NCBI GenBank assembly: GCA_963711315.1
Contig: CAVQDQ010000003.1
Span: 124,001-188,000 of the forward strand
DNA length: 64,000 bases
Direction: 5' to 3'
Source: PALSA-612 sp963711315
GTDB lineage: Bacteria > Actinomycetota > Thermoleophilia > Gaiellales > Gaiellaceae
The notes under the pieces were generated by a model. The model made no database searches and was not told where the DNA came from. It saw only the letters and a list, made by a program, of their open reading frames with translations. This document shows, in pieces, positions 55,717 through 64,000 of this stretch (position 1 is its first letter; every line of letters begins with the position of its first letter). Both the position numbers and the translations under genes were made by a program.

Positions 55717-56421
55717 ATGGCGGATGGAGTCCCTCACGATCAGCTCGCGGCCTACGCGTTAGACGCGCTCGACGACCGCGAGCGAAACGCATTCGAAGCG
55801 CACCTGGCCGAATGCGACGACTGTCGCGCCGAGCTCGATGACTTCCGCGAGACGGCAGCGATGCTGGCCTACGGCGCCGAGGGGCCTGCTCCGTCTGAAG
55901 CGCTGCGCGAACGCATTCTGGAGGAAGCTCGGCAAGAGCGCCCCACGCAGAGCGTCGTCGTCCTTCGCCCACGACGCGCGCTGCGGCTGACAGCGATCGC
56001 CGCGGCCGCCGCCGTAGCAGCGGCGATCGGTCTCGGCGTCTGGGCGGCCTCTCTCTCGAGCTCGCTCGACTCGGAGCGCAGCGCCCGCGCCGCCGAGGCA
56101 CGGGCCGCCGCCGTCCTCGTCGACGCAGACTCGACACGCACGCCCATGGGGGAGCGCGGCGAGCTCGTGCGGAGCCCGGACGGCGACGCGGTGATGATCG
56201 TGCGCAACCTCGCTCCCGCCCCCGAGGGCAAGACATACGAGGCCTGGGTGATCGACTCGGGCGTGCCGGTGAAGGCAGGACTCTTCGAAGGGGGCGGCCA
56301 GCAGATCGTGCTGCTGGAGGAGCCGGTGGCCGAAGGCGCGATGGTCGCCGTCACGCTGGAGCCCGAGGGCGGGTCCGAACAGCCGACCGGCGACATTCTC
56401 TTCGGAAGCGGGGCTGCCTAA
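55717..56421 (+). CDS. anti-sigma factor, RskA family
   Basis: A 234-residue one-pass protein: cytoplasmic zinc-finger-like N terminus (HDQLAAYALDALDDRE then HLAECDDCRAELDDF: H-x-n-C-x2-C), a membrane helix (about residues 90-112) and an extracellular RskA C-terminal domain (YEAWVIDSGVPVKAGLFEGG). It holds the sigma factor encoded next, and release by regulated proteolysis is the usual signal. Its TAA overlaps the ATG of the sigma gene (TAATG). Confidence 0.88.
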   Translation: MADGVPHDQLAAYALDALDDRERNAFEAHLAECDDCRAELDDFRETAAMLAYGAEGPAPSEALRERILEEARQERPTQSVVVLRPRRALRLTAIAAAAAVAAAIGLGVWAASLSSSLDSERSARAAEARAAAVLVDADSTRTPMGERGELVRSPDGDAVMIVRNLAPAPEGKTYEAWVIDSGVPVKAGLFEGGGQQIVLLEEPVAEGAMVAVTLEPEGGSEQPTGDILFGSGAA

Positions 56422-57050
56422 TGGGCGGCGAGCGCGAGCGGCTAACGGTGATCCAGGGCGGCAAAGAGGCGGCGACGCGGGCCCTCGCCTCGCTGTCCGA
56501 CGAGGCGCTGCTGGCAATCATCGCCACGCCCGACGGCGATCTCGCGCTGGCGGAGCTCTACGACCGCTACGGCAAGATCGCCTACGGCCTCGCGTACCGC
56601 GTGCTCCGGGACTCCGCTCTCGCGGAGGACGCGGTCCAGGAGGCGTTCATCACCGTCTGGCGGACGGCCGGCACGTACATCCGCGAGCGAGGCAAGCCGC
56701 GCACGTGGCTGCTGACGCTCGTGCACCGCCGGGCCGTCGACCTCGTGCGCAGGGAGCAACGCCGCCGAGTCCCGGCCGCCGCCGATGAGCCAACCCCGGC
56801 CACCCCGGCGGCGGAGGACGAGGCAACGCTCCGCGACCGCCGCCGCGCCGTCCAGGCCGCACTGATGCAGCTGCCGGCCGACCAGCGGGAGGCGCTGGAG
56901 CTCGCGTACTACGGCGGGTTGACGCAGACGGAGCTCGCGCAGCAGCTCGGCGTGCCGCTCGGCACCGTCAAGAGCCGTATGTTCGCGGGCCTACGCAGGC
57001 TCGGAGACCTGCTCCGGGAAGCAGGCCTCGAAGCTGAGCTCGAGCTGTAA
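56421..57050 (+). CDS. ECF RNA polymerase sigma factor (SigK-like)
   Basis: The 209-residue protein has sigma region 2 (YDRYGKIAYGLAYRVLRDS, AEDAVQEAFITVWR) and region 4 (LPADQREALELAYYGGLTQT, ELAQQLGVPLGTVKSRMFAG), with a Pro/Ala linker between. Pairing with an RskA anti-sigma factor suggests the SigK group. It closes the operon and probably transcribes it; I could not identify its promoter motif with confidence. Confidence 0.9.
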   Translation: MGGERERLTVIQGGKEAATRALASLSDEALLAIIATPDGDLALAELYDRYGKIAYGLAYRVLRDSALAEDAVQEAFITVWRTAGTYIRERGKPRTWLLTLVHRRAVDLVRREQRRRVPAAADEPTPATPAAEDEATLRDRRRAVQAALMQLPADQREALELAYYGGLTQTELAQQLGVPLGTVKSRMFAGLRRLGDLLREAGLEAELEL

Positions 57051-57055
57051 CGGCA

Positions 57056-57079
57056 AGAGGCGGCCCGGAGGCCGCCTCT
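57056..57079. terminator. terminator between sigma factor and hsp20 genes
   Basis: AGAGGCGGCC (57056-57065), loop CGGA, GGCCGCCTCT (57070-57079): a perfect ten-base-pair stem right after the sigma factor stop. It serves both convergent genes. Confidence 0.75.
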
Positions 57080-57103
57080 GTAGAACGCTCGAGGACGTGG
57101 CGG

Positions 57104-57560
57104 TTACGCCTCGGTGACCGTGCCCTCGATGGTCTTCTGCCCGTTGACGCCGATCTCGATGCGGCGCGGCTTCGTTTCCTCGGGCTTGCGCACGCGCACC
57201 TCGAGGACGCCGTTCCCGTACGACGCAGAGATGCTGTCGTCGGTGACGCCCTCGGGCAGCGAGATCGTGCGGGTGAAGTTGCCGACGCGCCGCTCGTAAC
57301 GGTAGAAGCCGTCCTGCTTCACCTCGCCCGAGCGCTCGCGCTCGGCGCTCACCGTGAGCACGCCGTTCTCGAGCTCCACCGCGATCTTCTCCTCCACGGT
57401 GCCGGGCAGGTCGAATGCGTAGACGACCTCGTCCTCTGTCTCCCAGGCGTCGAGCGCCGGCGCCCAATCTGCGGGCCACCGTGCCGCTCGTGGTGCCGTT
57501 CCCGTTCAGCTCGCGGAACACCCGGAAGAACACCGGGTTCCGTCGCACGAGTGTTGCCAT
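57104..57560 (-). CDS. small heat-shock protein (Hsp20/alpha-crystallin), one frameshift
   Basis: ATG 57560 (preceded by GAAGGAGG) begins MATLVRRNPVFFRVFRELNG; near 57465 the frame changes and the chain continues WAPALDAWETEDEVVYAFDL. The alpha-crystallin domain follows (EEKIAVELENGVLTVSAERE, FTRTISLPEGVTDDSISAS and the hallmark NGVLEVRVRKPEE). Small HSPs hold unfolded proteins for the DnaK/ClpB system. A HAIR-like operator precedes it. Joined length is about 152 residues. Confidence 0.88.
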
Positions 57561-57595
57561 GTCGTGTACCTCCTTCGGTACTTGATTCGTAGCCA

Positions 57596-57625
57596 GGAAT
57601 AAAATCTTAGTCTCTGAATATCAAG
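57596..57625 (-). promoter_or_regulatory. HAIR-like HspR operator of hsp20
   Basis: Plus strand reads GGAATAAAA, TCTTAGT, seven bases, TATCAAG. The coding strand is CTTGATA-N7-ACTAAGA, close to HAIR and aligned base for base with the site before dnaK. It covers a likely -10 (TAAGAT) and lies 25 bases from the argF start on the other strand. Confidence 0.55.
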
Positions 57626-57649
57626 CTTAGCAAACGATAGGATCGGTGG

Positions 57650-58552
57650 GTGATTGCGGTCGCTGATGGGCTCCGCGGCAGGAGCTTCACGCGCGTCGCG
57701 GATTGGTCGCGGGAGGAGTGGCTGACGGCGCTCGACCTCGCCGACGAGCTGAAGGCGGCGCGCGCTGCGGGCGAGGAAACACCTCTTCTCCCCGGCCGAA
57801 CGCTCGGCATGATCTTCCAGAAGCCGTCCACGAGGACGCGGGTGTCGTTCGAGGTCGGCATCACGCAACTCGGCGGCACGGGGCTCTATCTCGCCGCCTC
57901 CGACCTCCAGCTGGGCCGGGGCGAGACGATTCGCGACACGGCCGTCGTCCTCTCGCGTTACCTCGACGCGATCATGATCCGCACGTTCGCGCAGGCCGAC
58001 GTCGAGGAGCTCGCACGTCACGGTTCCATCCCCGTCGTCAACGGGCTCACCGACGAGGAGCATCCGTGCCAGGCCATGGCCGACGTGATGACGATCCGCG
58101 AGCGGCTCGGCCGGCTGGAGGACGTGCGGCTCGCGTACATCGGGGACGGCAACAACGTCTGCGTATCGCTGGCCGAGGCCTCGCGACTGCTCGGGCTGAG
58201 CTTCGTTGCGGCCACGCCGCCCGGCTACGAGCCGCCGCTCGACTGGGTCGAGGTGACGAACGACCCGCGCGCGGCGGCAACCGGCGCCGACGTCCTCTAC
58301 ACCGACGTGTGGACGAGCATGGGCCAGGAAGAAGAACGCGCCCGGCGACTCGAGGACTTCCGCGGCTTCACACTCGACACGGACCTCGTATCGCTGGCCG
58401 CGCCGGAGTCAGTCGTCCTCCACTGCCTGCCCGCGCATTACGGCGAGGAGATCTCCGAAGACCTGCTCTACGGGCCGCAATCGGCGGTCTGGGATCAGGC
58501 CGAGAACCGCCTGCACGCGCAGAAGGCGCTGCTGGCGTTGATCATTCGCTAG
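57650..58552 (+). CDS. argF: ornithine carbamoyltransferase ArgF
   Basis: The enzyme makes citrulline from ornithine and carbamoyl phosphate in arginine synthesis. The 300-residue protein has the carbamoyl phosphate motif KPSTRTRVSFEVG, HP-x-Q in EEHPCQAMADV, ornithine-site DVWTSMGQEEE (from DxxxSMG) and HCLPAHYGEE. GTG 57650 is behind TAGGAT (57638-57643), suggesting a leaderless message. No other arg gene is near; a small metallopeptidase starts directly at its stop. Confidence 0.94.
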   Translation: MIAVADGLRGRSFTRVADWSREEWLTALDLADELKAARAAGEETPLLPGRTLGMIFQKPSTRTRVSFEVGITQLGGTGLYLAASDLQLGRGETIRDTAVVLSRYLDAIMIRTFAQADVEELARHGSIPVVNGLTDEEHPCQAMADVMTIRERLGRLEDVRLAYIGDGNNVCVSLAEASRLLGLSFVAATPPGYEPPLDWVEVTNDPRAAATGADVLYTDVWTSMGQEEERARRLEDFRGFTLDTDLVSLAAPESVVLHCLPAHYGEEISEDLLYGPQSAVWDQAENRLHAQKALLALIIR

Positions 58553-58852
58553 ATGGGCTTCGAGGACGTCGTCCGCCGCGCGCTCGACTCGTTGCCCCCC
58601 GAGATCGCCGCCCGCATGGAGAACGTCGCCGTCGTCGTCGAGGACGAGAATCCCGAGGACCCCGACATCTTCGGGCTCTTCTCCGAGGAGCCGTACATGC
58701 CGGCGCAGATCACGATCTACCGGCTACCCCTCGAGGAGTCGTTCCCCGACCCGGTGGCGCTCGAGGATGAGATCCGAGTCACGGTCCTCCACGAGATCGG
58801 CCACTACTTCGGGATGGACGAAGACCAGATCGCCCAGCTCGGCTACGACTAG
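58553..58852 (+). CDS. small zincin metallopeptidase (COG3824/DUF1025)
   Basis: A 99-residue protein with the family signature HEIGHYFGMDEDQI (HExxHxxGxxE-like). The N-terminal half matches the usual layout LPPEIAARMENVAVVVEDE and a loop with LFSEEPYMPAQITIYRLPLE. Function is unknown. ATG 58553 immediately follows the argF stop (TAGATG), so the pair is co-translated. Confidence 0.85.
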   Translation: MGFEDVVRRALDSLPPEIAARMENVAVVVEDENPEDPDIFGLFSEEPYMPAQITIYRLPLEESFPDPVALEDEIRVTVLHEIGHYFGMDEDQIAQLGYD

Positions 58853-59352
58853 AGCTGGGAGTCTTCGTCCGAGGCAGCCTCGGCGACGCCGGCGACGACG
58901 GTCTCCTGCGAGCGCTCGTGGAGCCGCTCGCGGCCGCGACGGATGGCCGTCAGGAACTTCTCGAGATTCACCTCGAGCGTGGAGAGGATGTTGTCGGCCC
59001 AGTCCTCCATCTCGAGCTTCGTCTCGCGAGCCTGGCGCCGCGACTCGTCGATGATGTCCTGCGCCTGGCGCTCTGCGAGCTTCACGATCTCGGTCTGCGA
59101 AGCCTCGCGCACCGCCTGCTCGCGAGCCTCGCCGAGCATGCGGTCACACTCCCGCTTGGCCTCCGCGAGCATCTCCTGGCGCTCCTTGACGATCCAGCGC
59201 GCCTGCTTGATCTCCTCGGGAATCGTGGCGCGCATCTGGTCGAGGATGTCGTAGATCTCCTCGCGGTCGATCCGCACCTGGTCGGTGAGCGGCACCGTGC
59301 GCGCGTTGTGCACCACGTCGTCCAGCTTGTCGATGAGTACGAGTACGTCCAT
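58849..59352 (-). CDS. coiled-coil cytoplasmic protein (DivIVA / ATP synthase b-like)
   Basis: The 167-residue protein is mainly a long charged coiled coil (about residues 25-145) after MDVLVLIDKLDDVVHNARTV. In actinobacteria similar proteins near coaD are annotated as ATP synthase F0 subunit B-like or DivIVA-like; membrane or division functions are suspected. TAGACT ends eight bases before the ATG, and the next gene upstream on this strand is coaD, 11 bases away. Confidence 0.75.
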   Translation of the reverse strand: MDVLVLIDKLDDVVHNARTVPLTDQVRIDREEIYDILDQMRATIPEEIKQARWIVKERQEMLAEAKRECDRMLGEAREQAVREASQTEIVKLAERQAQDIIDESRRQARETKLEMEDWADNILSTLEVNLEKFLTAIRRGRERLHERSQETVVAGVAEAASDEDSQL

Positions 59353-59363
59353 GGGGCGCCAGT

Positions 59364-59900
59364 CTACTCAGAGGGGCTTACCGGTGCGCCAGGCCTACCC
59401 TCGGGGAAGAGATCGCGAAACCGCCGCGCCACCGCGGGTGGCACGAGCTGGTCGACGGCTCCGCCGAACGACGCGATCTCCTTCACCCCGCTCGAGGAAA
59501 CGAAGCTGTACTGCGGGCTGGCCATGACGTAGAGCGTCTCGATGTCGGGCGCGAGCGTGCGGTTGAGGTGGTTCATCTGGAACTCCCATTCGAAGTCCGA
59601 GATCGCTCGCAGCCCCTTGACCATCGTCTTCGCTCCGTGCTTGCGCGCGAACTCGACGACGAGCTCGGCGAACACGTCCACCTCGACGTTCGTCACGTTC
59701 GTCTCGCCCAGCGCCTCTTCCAGGAACGCGACCCGCTCCTCGACCGTGAACATCGTGCCCTTGTGCGCGGGATCGCGCACGACGCCGACGACGACGCGGT
59801 CGAAGATCTCCGCGGCGCGGCGGATGATGTCGACGTGGCCGTACGTGACCGGGTCGTAACTGCCCGGGCAGATGGCGACGACCGGCGCACTGGCGCTCAT
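59364..59900 (-). CDS. coaD: phosphopantetheine adenylyltransferase CoaD
   Basis: CoaD adenylates 4'-phosphopantetheine to dephospho-CoA. The 178-residue protein has the nucleotidyltransferase motif PGSYDPVTYGHVDIIRRA and the C-terminal MASPQYSFVSSSGVKEIAS, plus KGLRAISDFEWEFQMNHLNR in between. It overlaps the rsmD stop (ATGA). Confidence 0.96.
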   Translation of the reverse strand: MSASAPVVAICPGSYDPVTYGHVDIIRRAAEIFDRVVVGVVRDPAHKGTMFTVEERVAFLEEALGETNVTNVEVDVFAELVVEFARKHGAKTMVKGLRAISDFEWEFQMNHLNRTLAPDIETLYVMASPQYSFVSSSGVKEIASFGGAVDQLVPPAVARRFRDLFPEGRPGAPVSPSE

Positions 59901-60421
59901 GGCGCGTCGAACACCGTCAGCTGTGTCGAGCCGTGGCGCCGGGTGGAGCGCACAGGGAGAGGCAGCTCCGGCTCCACCCCAGCCGCGGACTCGAAGACGA
60001 CGCTGCCGCCCTCGGAGAGCACGCGAGGCAGGTGTTCGGCGAGCGGCATGCGCAGGGATTCAACCATCTCGTAAGGCGGATCGACGAAGACGACGTCGTA
60101 GCGCTCGTCCGTTCTGGCGACATATCGCGCTGCGTCCGAGCGGACGATCTCGCCTTCCAGGCCGAGCTTCTCGAGATTGCGCTCGATGGTCTTGACGGCG
60201 CTGGGATCGGACTCGACGAACGTTGCGCTGGCGGCGCCGCGCGAAAGGGCCTCGAGGCCGAGCGCGCCCGAACCGGCGAAGAGGTCGAGCACGTTGGCTC
60301 CCTCGACCGATCCGAGGATCGCGAATACCGCCTCTCGAACGCGATCGGATGTCGGCCGCGTGTCGCGTCCTTTCGGCGCGTGGATCGTCGCGCCCTTGCG
60401 CGAGCCCGCCACGATTCGCAT
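59897..60421 (-). CDS. rsmD: 16S rRNA (guanine966-N2)-methyltransferase RsmD
   Basis: A 174-residue methyltransferase with SAM motif VLDLFAGSGALGLEALSRGA, catalytic DPPYE (in YDVVFVDPPYEMV) and the early GRDTRPTSDRVREAVF block of RsmD. It overlaps coaD, the standard bacterial pairing. A TAGCCT box overlaps the recG stop six bases before the start, so a separate promoter is possible. Confidence 0.94.
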   Translation of the reverse strand: MRIVAGSRKGATIHAPKGRDTRPTSDRVREAVFAILGSVEGANVLDLFAGSGALGLEALSRGAASATFVESDPSAVKTIERNLEKLGLEGEIVRSDAARYVARTDERYDVVFVDPPYEMVESLRMPLAEHLPRVLSEGGSVVFESAAGVEPELPLPVRSTRRHGSTQLTVFDAP

Positions 60422-60430
60422 GGCGAGAGG

Positions 60431-62500
60431 CTATGCGGTCGACGGATCGTCGCCGAAGACGGCGTCGATCTCATCGTTCAACGGGCCTTCGTAGTCGGCG
60501 AGCGCGTCAGCTTCCGCCCGCGCGAGCTCCAGCAGCGGGCGATCGGCGACGAGACGGGCGTAGCGGAAGTCGGTGAGGCCGGATTGCCGCCTCCCGAGCA
60601 GCTCGCCGGCGCCGCGCAGCTCGAGATCGACTTCTGCCAGCTGGAAGCCGTCGGACGTGTCCACCAGCGCCTCCAGGCGGGCGATCGCCGTCTCGGTCAG
60701 CTCCTCCTTCGGCCGGGACACGAGCAGGCAGTACGACTGCTCCGCCCCACGCCCCACGCGGCCGCGGAGCTGATGGAGCTGGGCCAGGCCGAAGCGGTCG
60801 GCCTCCTGCACGATCATGATGGTCGCGTTGGGCACGTCGACGCCGACCTCGATCACGGTCGTCGCGACGAGCACGTCCAGCTCTCCCGCCTTGAAGCGCG
60901 CCATCAGCTCGCGACGATCCGCAGGACGGAGTTGGCCGTGCATGCAGCCGACTCGCAACCCCCGCAGCTCGGCCCGCTGGAGGCGCTCGGCCTCCTGCTC
61001 CGCCGCACGTGCCTCGATGGCAACCGACTCGGAGACGAGGGGACACACGACGTAGGCCTGCCTGCCCGCCTCGAGATGCCGTCGCAGGCGCCGGTACGCC
61101 TCCGAGCTGCGCTCGGCCGTCACCCAGCTCGTGACGATCGGCTGCCGGCCGGCGGGCAGCTCGGCGATCTCGGACACGGCCAGGTCGCCGTAGACGGTCA
61201 GCGCGAGCGTCCGCGGGATGGGCGTGGCCGTCATGTGCAGCATGTGTGGCCTCGTGCCGGCGGAGAGCGCCTTGCGCTGTTCGACCCCGAAGCGGTGCTG
61301 CTCGTCGACGACCGCCACGGCCAGCTCGCCGAGGTCGACTCCGGCCTGGATGAGTGCATGCGTACCGACGACCACAGATGCCTGCGCCGCCCGCTCGCGG
61401 TCTCGCTTGCCGACCGAGCTCGTCAGTAGGCCGCAGGTGACGCCGAGCTGTGTGCAGAGCGACTCCACCGTCAGGAAGTGCTGCTCTGCCAGCGTCTCGG
61501 TCGGCGCCATCAGCGCGCCGCGGTAGCCCGCCTCGACGGCGCGTAGCAGCGCGTAGACGGCCACCACCGTCTTGCCTGAGCCGACGTCTCCCTGCAGGAG
61601 GCGCTCCATCGGCACGGCGCGTTGCAGGTCACCGTCGAGCTCGCGGATGACGCGCTCCTGCGCCTTGGTCAGCTTGAAGGGCAAGGCTTCCCTCAGCGCA
61701 GCGGCGAGCTCGCCCGGCGGCGCTAGCGCGCGGGCAACGTCGTCCTCCCGTTCGCGGCGCCGTCGTGCGAGCCCGACCTGGAGCACGAGCAGCTCCTCGA
61801 GCGCCAGACGGCGCCTTGCCGCTTCTGCCTCGTCGAGCGAGCGGGGACGGTGGAGGGCGTGGAGCGCGTCACCCTTGAGCGGCAACTCGAGGCGAGGGCC
61901 GAGCTCCGCGGGCAGTGGATCGGTGACGCAGCGCGTAGCGGGCAGCGCCTGGTCGACCAGCGCCCGCAGTCGCTGCGGCGTCATCTCTTCGCCGGCCGGG
62001 TAAACGGGCGCGAAGTCCGCCGTCGCCAGCGCGTCACCCAGGTCGTACGCGCGCACCTGGAAGTCGCCGCGCTGTAGGCGCCCGCGCAGGCGAATCGGCG
62101 TGCCCGGCGCGAGCTTCGTCGCCAGCCACTCCTGGTTGAACCAGATGGCTGCGACCTCTCCGGACTCGTCGTGGACGCGCGCACGAACGATCGCGAGCCG
62201 CCTGCGCGGGCGACGGACGGTCACGTCGCGGACGACGCCGGCGATCGCGACCTCCTCCTCGGCCAGGAGATCGGCGATGCGCCGTTCCGGCGCGGCGGTC
62301 TCGTAGCGGCGCGGGGCGTGGCCGAGCAGATCGTCGACCGTGCCCAGCCCGAGCTTCTCGAGCCGCCGGGCAGCCGTTGGGCCGACACCGCGCAGGGTGT
62401 CCAGCGGACGCGCGAGCGCCTCGGGCCGGCAGGACGTGCGCGGCCTCGTCCATTTCGCCGGCCGGTCCGGCACGGCGAACCCGGTCGGAAGCCGAGTCAC
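60431..62500 (-). CDS. recG: ATP-dependent DNA helicase RecG
   Basis: RecG remodels stalled forks and Holliday junctions. From GTG 62500 the product has 689 residues: HhH-like start (LDTLRGVGPTAARRLEKLGL), wedge/OB domain (YETAAPERRIADLL; IWFNQEWLA), helicase motif I GDVGSGKT, DEQHRFG, TATPIPRT and motifs IV-VI (ATTVIEVGVDVPNA, GRVGRG). The frame is open to 63007, but that part reads an Arg-rich shadow of degV. TAGACT (62513-62508) lies seven bases before the GTG. Confidence 0.94.
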   Translation of the reverse strand: MTRLPTGFAVPDRPAKWTRPRTSCRPEALARPLDTLRGVGPTAARRLEKLGLGTVDDLLGHAPRRYETAAPERRIADLLAEEEVAIAGVVRDVTVRRPRRRLAIVRARVHDESGEVAAIWFNQEWLATKLAPGTPIRLRGRLQRGDFQVRAYDLGDALATADFAPVYPAGEEMTPQRLRALVDQALPATRCVTDPLPAELGPRLELPLKGDALHALHRPRSLDEAEAARRRLALEELLVLQVGLARRRREREDDVARALAPPGELAAALREALPFKLTKAQERVIRELDGDLQRAVPMERLLQGDVGSGKTVVAVYALLRAVEAGYRGALMAPTETLAEQHFLTVESLCTQLGVTCGLLTSSVGKRDRERAAQASVVVGTHALIQAGVDLGELAVAVVDEQHRFGVEQRKALSAGTRPHMLHMTATPIPRTLALTVYGDLAVSEIAELPAGRQPIVTSWVTAERSSEAYRRLRRHLEAGRQAYVVCPLVSESVAIEARAAEQEAERLQRAELRGLRVGCMHGQLRPADRRELMARFKAGELDVLVATTVIEVGVDVPNATIMIVQEADRFGLAQLHQLRGRVGRGAEQSYCLLVSRPKEELTETAIARLEALVDTSDGFQLAEVDLELRGAGELLGRRQSGLTDFRYARLVADRPLLELARAEADALADYEGPLNDEIDAVFGDDPSTA

Positions 62501-62543
62501 CGTCGTGAGTCTAGGGAGGCGTTCGGCTGGGCCTGGGCTCTCC

Positions 62544-63404
62544 CTAGGGATCGTCGAACCAGAAGAGGCCGACGGCACCGGGGCCGGCGTGCGTGCCGAC
62601 GACGGGCCCGAGCATCCCGGCCGCCTCGATGTGAGCGCTTGGCCGGACGTCGTTGACCATGCTCCGCAGCGCCTGCTCGCGGTCGGGCGCGTCCGCGTGC
62701 GCGATCGCCACCCGTAGCGACGGACGGTCGACCGTTGCCCCCTCGAACGTCTTCGTGAACTCGGCGAAGGCCTTCTTGTTGCCGCGCACCCGCTTGACGG
62801 GGACGATCTCGCCGTCGTCGATCGTGAGAATCGGCTTGATGGAGAGCAGCTCCCCCGCCCATGCCTGAGCTCGGCCGATGCGCCCGCCGCGGGCGAGGAA
62901 CTCGAGCGTGTCGACGGTGAAGACCAGACCCGTCTCCTGCTTGAACGCCTCGACCAGCGCCTCGATCTCCTCGTCCGTCGTGCCGCGCTCGAGGCGCCGC
63001 TGGACACCGAGGCCGAGCAGCGTGATCCCTAACGACGCCGACTCGGTGTCGACGACGCGGATCCGCGTTCCTAGGTGCTCGCCCGCACCGAGCTTCGCGC
63101 TCTCCCAGGTGCCCGAGAACTTCGCCGACAGATGGAGCGAGTACACACGCTCATAGCCGGCCAGCTCCCCGTAGACGGCTGCGAAGTCGCCGGGCGTCGG
63201 CTGCGACGTCGTGGGCATGACCGAAGAGGCGCGGAGGCGTGTGTAGAACTCGGCCGGCGGCAGATCGACGTAGTCGCGGAAGCTCTCGTCGCCGAACAAC
63301 ACGTAGAGCGGTACGACGCGCCAGTTTCGGAACCGGTCAGCCGCGTCGGGGAAGTCGGCCGTCGAGTCCACGACGACGGCGGTGTTCTCGGCCGTGAGCT
63401 CCAT
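62544..63404 (-). CDS. DegV-family fatty-acid-binding protein (FakB-type)
   Basis: The 286-residue protein has the DegV lipid-binding layout: VVDSTADFP near the N terminus, TSQPTPGDF, LHLSAKFSGTWESAKLGA, DTESASLG, and EFLARGGRIGRAQAW then PILTIDDGEIVPV. It presents a fatty acid to the FakA kinase for phosphorylation. It follows the DAK2-type gene by 13 bases, as expected for a fakA-fakB pair. Confidence 0.92.
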   Translation of the reverse strand: MELTAENTAVVVDSTADFPDAADRFRNWRVVPLYVLFGDESFRDYVDLPPAEFYTRLRASSVMPTTSQPTPGDFAAVYGELAGYERVYSLHLSAKFSGTWESAKLGAGEHLGTRIRVVDTESASLGITLLGLGVQRRLERGTTDEEIEALVEAFKQETGLVFTVDTLEFLARGGRIGRAQAWAGELLSIKPILTIDDGEIVPVKRVRGNKKAFAEFTKTFEGATVDRPSLRVAIAHADAPDREQALRSMVNDVRPSAHIEAAGMLGPVVGTHAGPGAVGLFWFDDP

Positions 63405-63417
63405 CCCTCGGCGGAGC

Positions 63418-64000
63418 TTATTCGGCGGCGATCAGCAGGTGATAGTGCGGCTGTCCGCCGGGCTGGACGTCAACCTCCACGTCTGGGTGCCGTACGGCGA
63501 CGCCCTCGAGCAGGTCGTCGATGACGGGAGCATCTGCGCCCGTGAGCACCGTCATCGTGTCGTGCGGTGAAGACAGCAGCGCCTCGATGACCGCGTTGGC
63601 GACCTCGTCGAAGGTCTCACCGCCTACGAGCGGCTCTTCCTCGAGCAGGCCGAGGTACTGGCCCTGGCGAATGGCCAGACCGTGCAGCTCGACGTCGCGG
63701 GACGCCGTCGTCACGGCTGCCGTCGCCACCGAGCCGATGGCCTCCCGCATCGCCGCCTCGTTCTCGTTCGCCGTTGCCGCCGGGTCGTAGGCGAGCAGCG
63801 CGGACAGGCCCGCCTGGATCGACCGTGTGGCCACCACACGGGCATTCCCTGCGATCGCCGCGGCGTGCTCCGCCGTCATGATCACGTTGCCGTTGTTCGG
63901 CAGCACGATGACCTCCGGCGCTTCCGTAGCCTCGATGGCATCGATGATGTCCGCCGTCGAGGGGTTCATCGACTGGCCGCCCTCGACGATTTGCACCGTG
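63418..64000 (-). CDS. C-terminal part of DAK2-domain fatty-acid kinase FakA-like protein (partial)
   Basis: The window shows only the last 193 or so residues, beginning near VEGGQSMNPSTADI. The DegV-binding C-terminal domain of FakA/YloV proteins follows: APEVIVLPNNGNVIMTAEHA, VVATRSIQAGLSALLAYDP and GQYLGLLEEEPLVGG. The N-terminal DhaL kinase domain lies beyond the edge. FakA phosphorylates fatty acids bound to FakB. The frame is intact here. Confidence 0.85.
   Translation of the reverse strand, partial: TVQIVEGGQSMNPSTADIIDAIEATEAPEVIVLPNNGNVIMTAEHAAAIAGNARVVATRSIQAGLSALLAYDPAATANENEAAMREAIGSVATAAVTTASRDVELHGLAIRQGQYLGLLEEEPLVGGETFDEVANAVIEALLSSPHDTMTVLTGADAPVIDDLLEGVAVRHPDVEVDVQPGGQPHYHLLIAAE

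Noticed and set aside
62501..63007. N-terminal extension of RecG
   Set aside because: The extra 169 residues are an Arg/Ser-rich frame overlapping the intact degV gene; RecG homology starts just after GTG 62500.

Overview
The window is a high-GC, gene-dense bacterial chromosome segment. Gene content points to Actinomycetota, most plausibly the Thermoleophilia (Gaiellales/Solirubrobacterales); this is inference. Supporting signs are a dnaK-grpE-dnaJ-hspR-clpB operon with HspR, an RskA-like anti-sigma/ECF sigma pair, an inositol-phosphate/phosphatidylinositol-type lipid locus, an LCP protein, many GTG/TTG starts, and -10-like hexamers (TANNNT) only 6-10 bases before start codons, which suggests leaderless mRNAs. 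There is no rRNA, tRNA, CRISPR array, insertion sequence or prophage that I can support.

Layout. 0-10 kb: an M23-like envelope protein (cut by the left edge), rsmI, a ROK kinase, an LCP protein, an FmdB zinc ribbon, a GT-C membrane glycosyltransferase, small membrane proteins, a psuK-psuG pseudouridine catabolism pair, a GYD protein and a membrane protein. 10-19 kb, all minus strand: a polar amino-acid ABC transporter, a saccharopine-dehydrogenase-like enzyme, a LanC-like protein, a Tet(M)/EF-G-like GTPase with a possible leader ORF, and an M48 protease. 19-25.4 kb: the HspR-controlled chaperone operon. 25.4-32 kb: two tandem M29 aminopeptidases coupled to an ATP-grasp enzyme, a secreted 5'-nucleotidase, and a TIGR03943/COG0701 permease pair. 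32-39 kb: moaA, a PAP2 protein, a CDP-alcohol phosphatidyltransferase, an inositol-3-phosphate synthase carrying an extra tandem ribbon-helix-helix region, a GT4-PHP fusion and a UDG-like protein. 39-51 kb: a methyltransferase, a lipoprotein, an RlmD/RumA-type rRNA methyltransferase, YjbQ, an M3-like peptidase, a large secreted repeat protein, ferritin coupled to a hydrolase-cyclase, a cyclic-2,3-diphosphoglycerate synthetase homologue and a PD-(D/E)XK-like protein. 51-57 kb: a six-gene operon of DUF4331, TPR protein, two NicO-type metal transporters, anti-sigma factor and sigma factor. 57-64 kb: hsp20, argF, a small metallopeptidase, then the conserved block fakA-like/degV/recG/rsmD/coaD/coiled-coil protein.

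Two general observations matter to any user. First, about fifteen genes are broken by single-base shifts (roughly 25 or more in total), while neighbours such as clpB, dnaK and recG are intact; indel errors in the assembly are the simplest explanation, so I give joined coordinates for these genes. Second, the strongest candidates for something undescribed are the ribbon-helix-helix/inositol-phosphate-synthase fusion with three overlapping half-sites at its own start, and the GTPase/LanC-like/saccharopine-dehydrogenase-like gene run on the minus strand.
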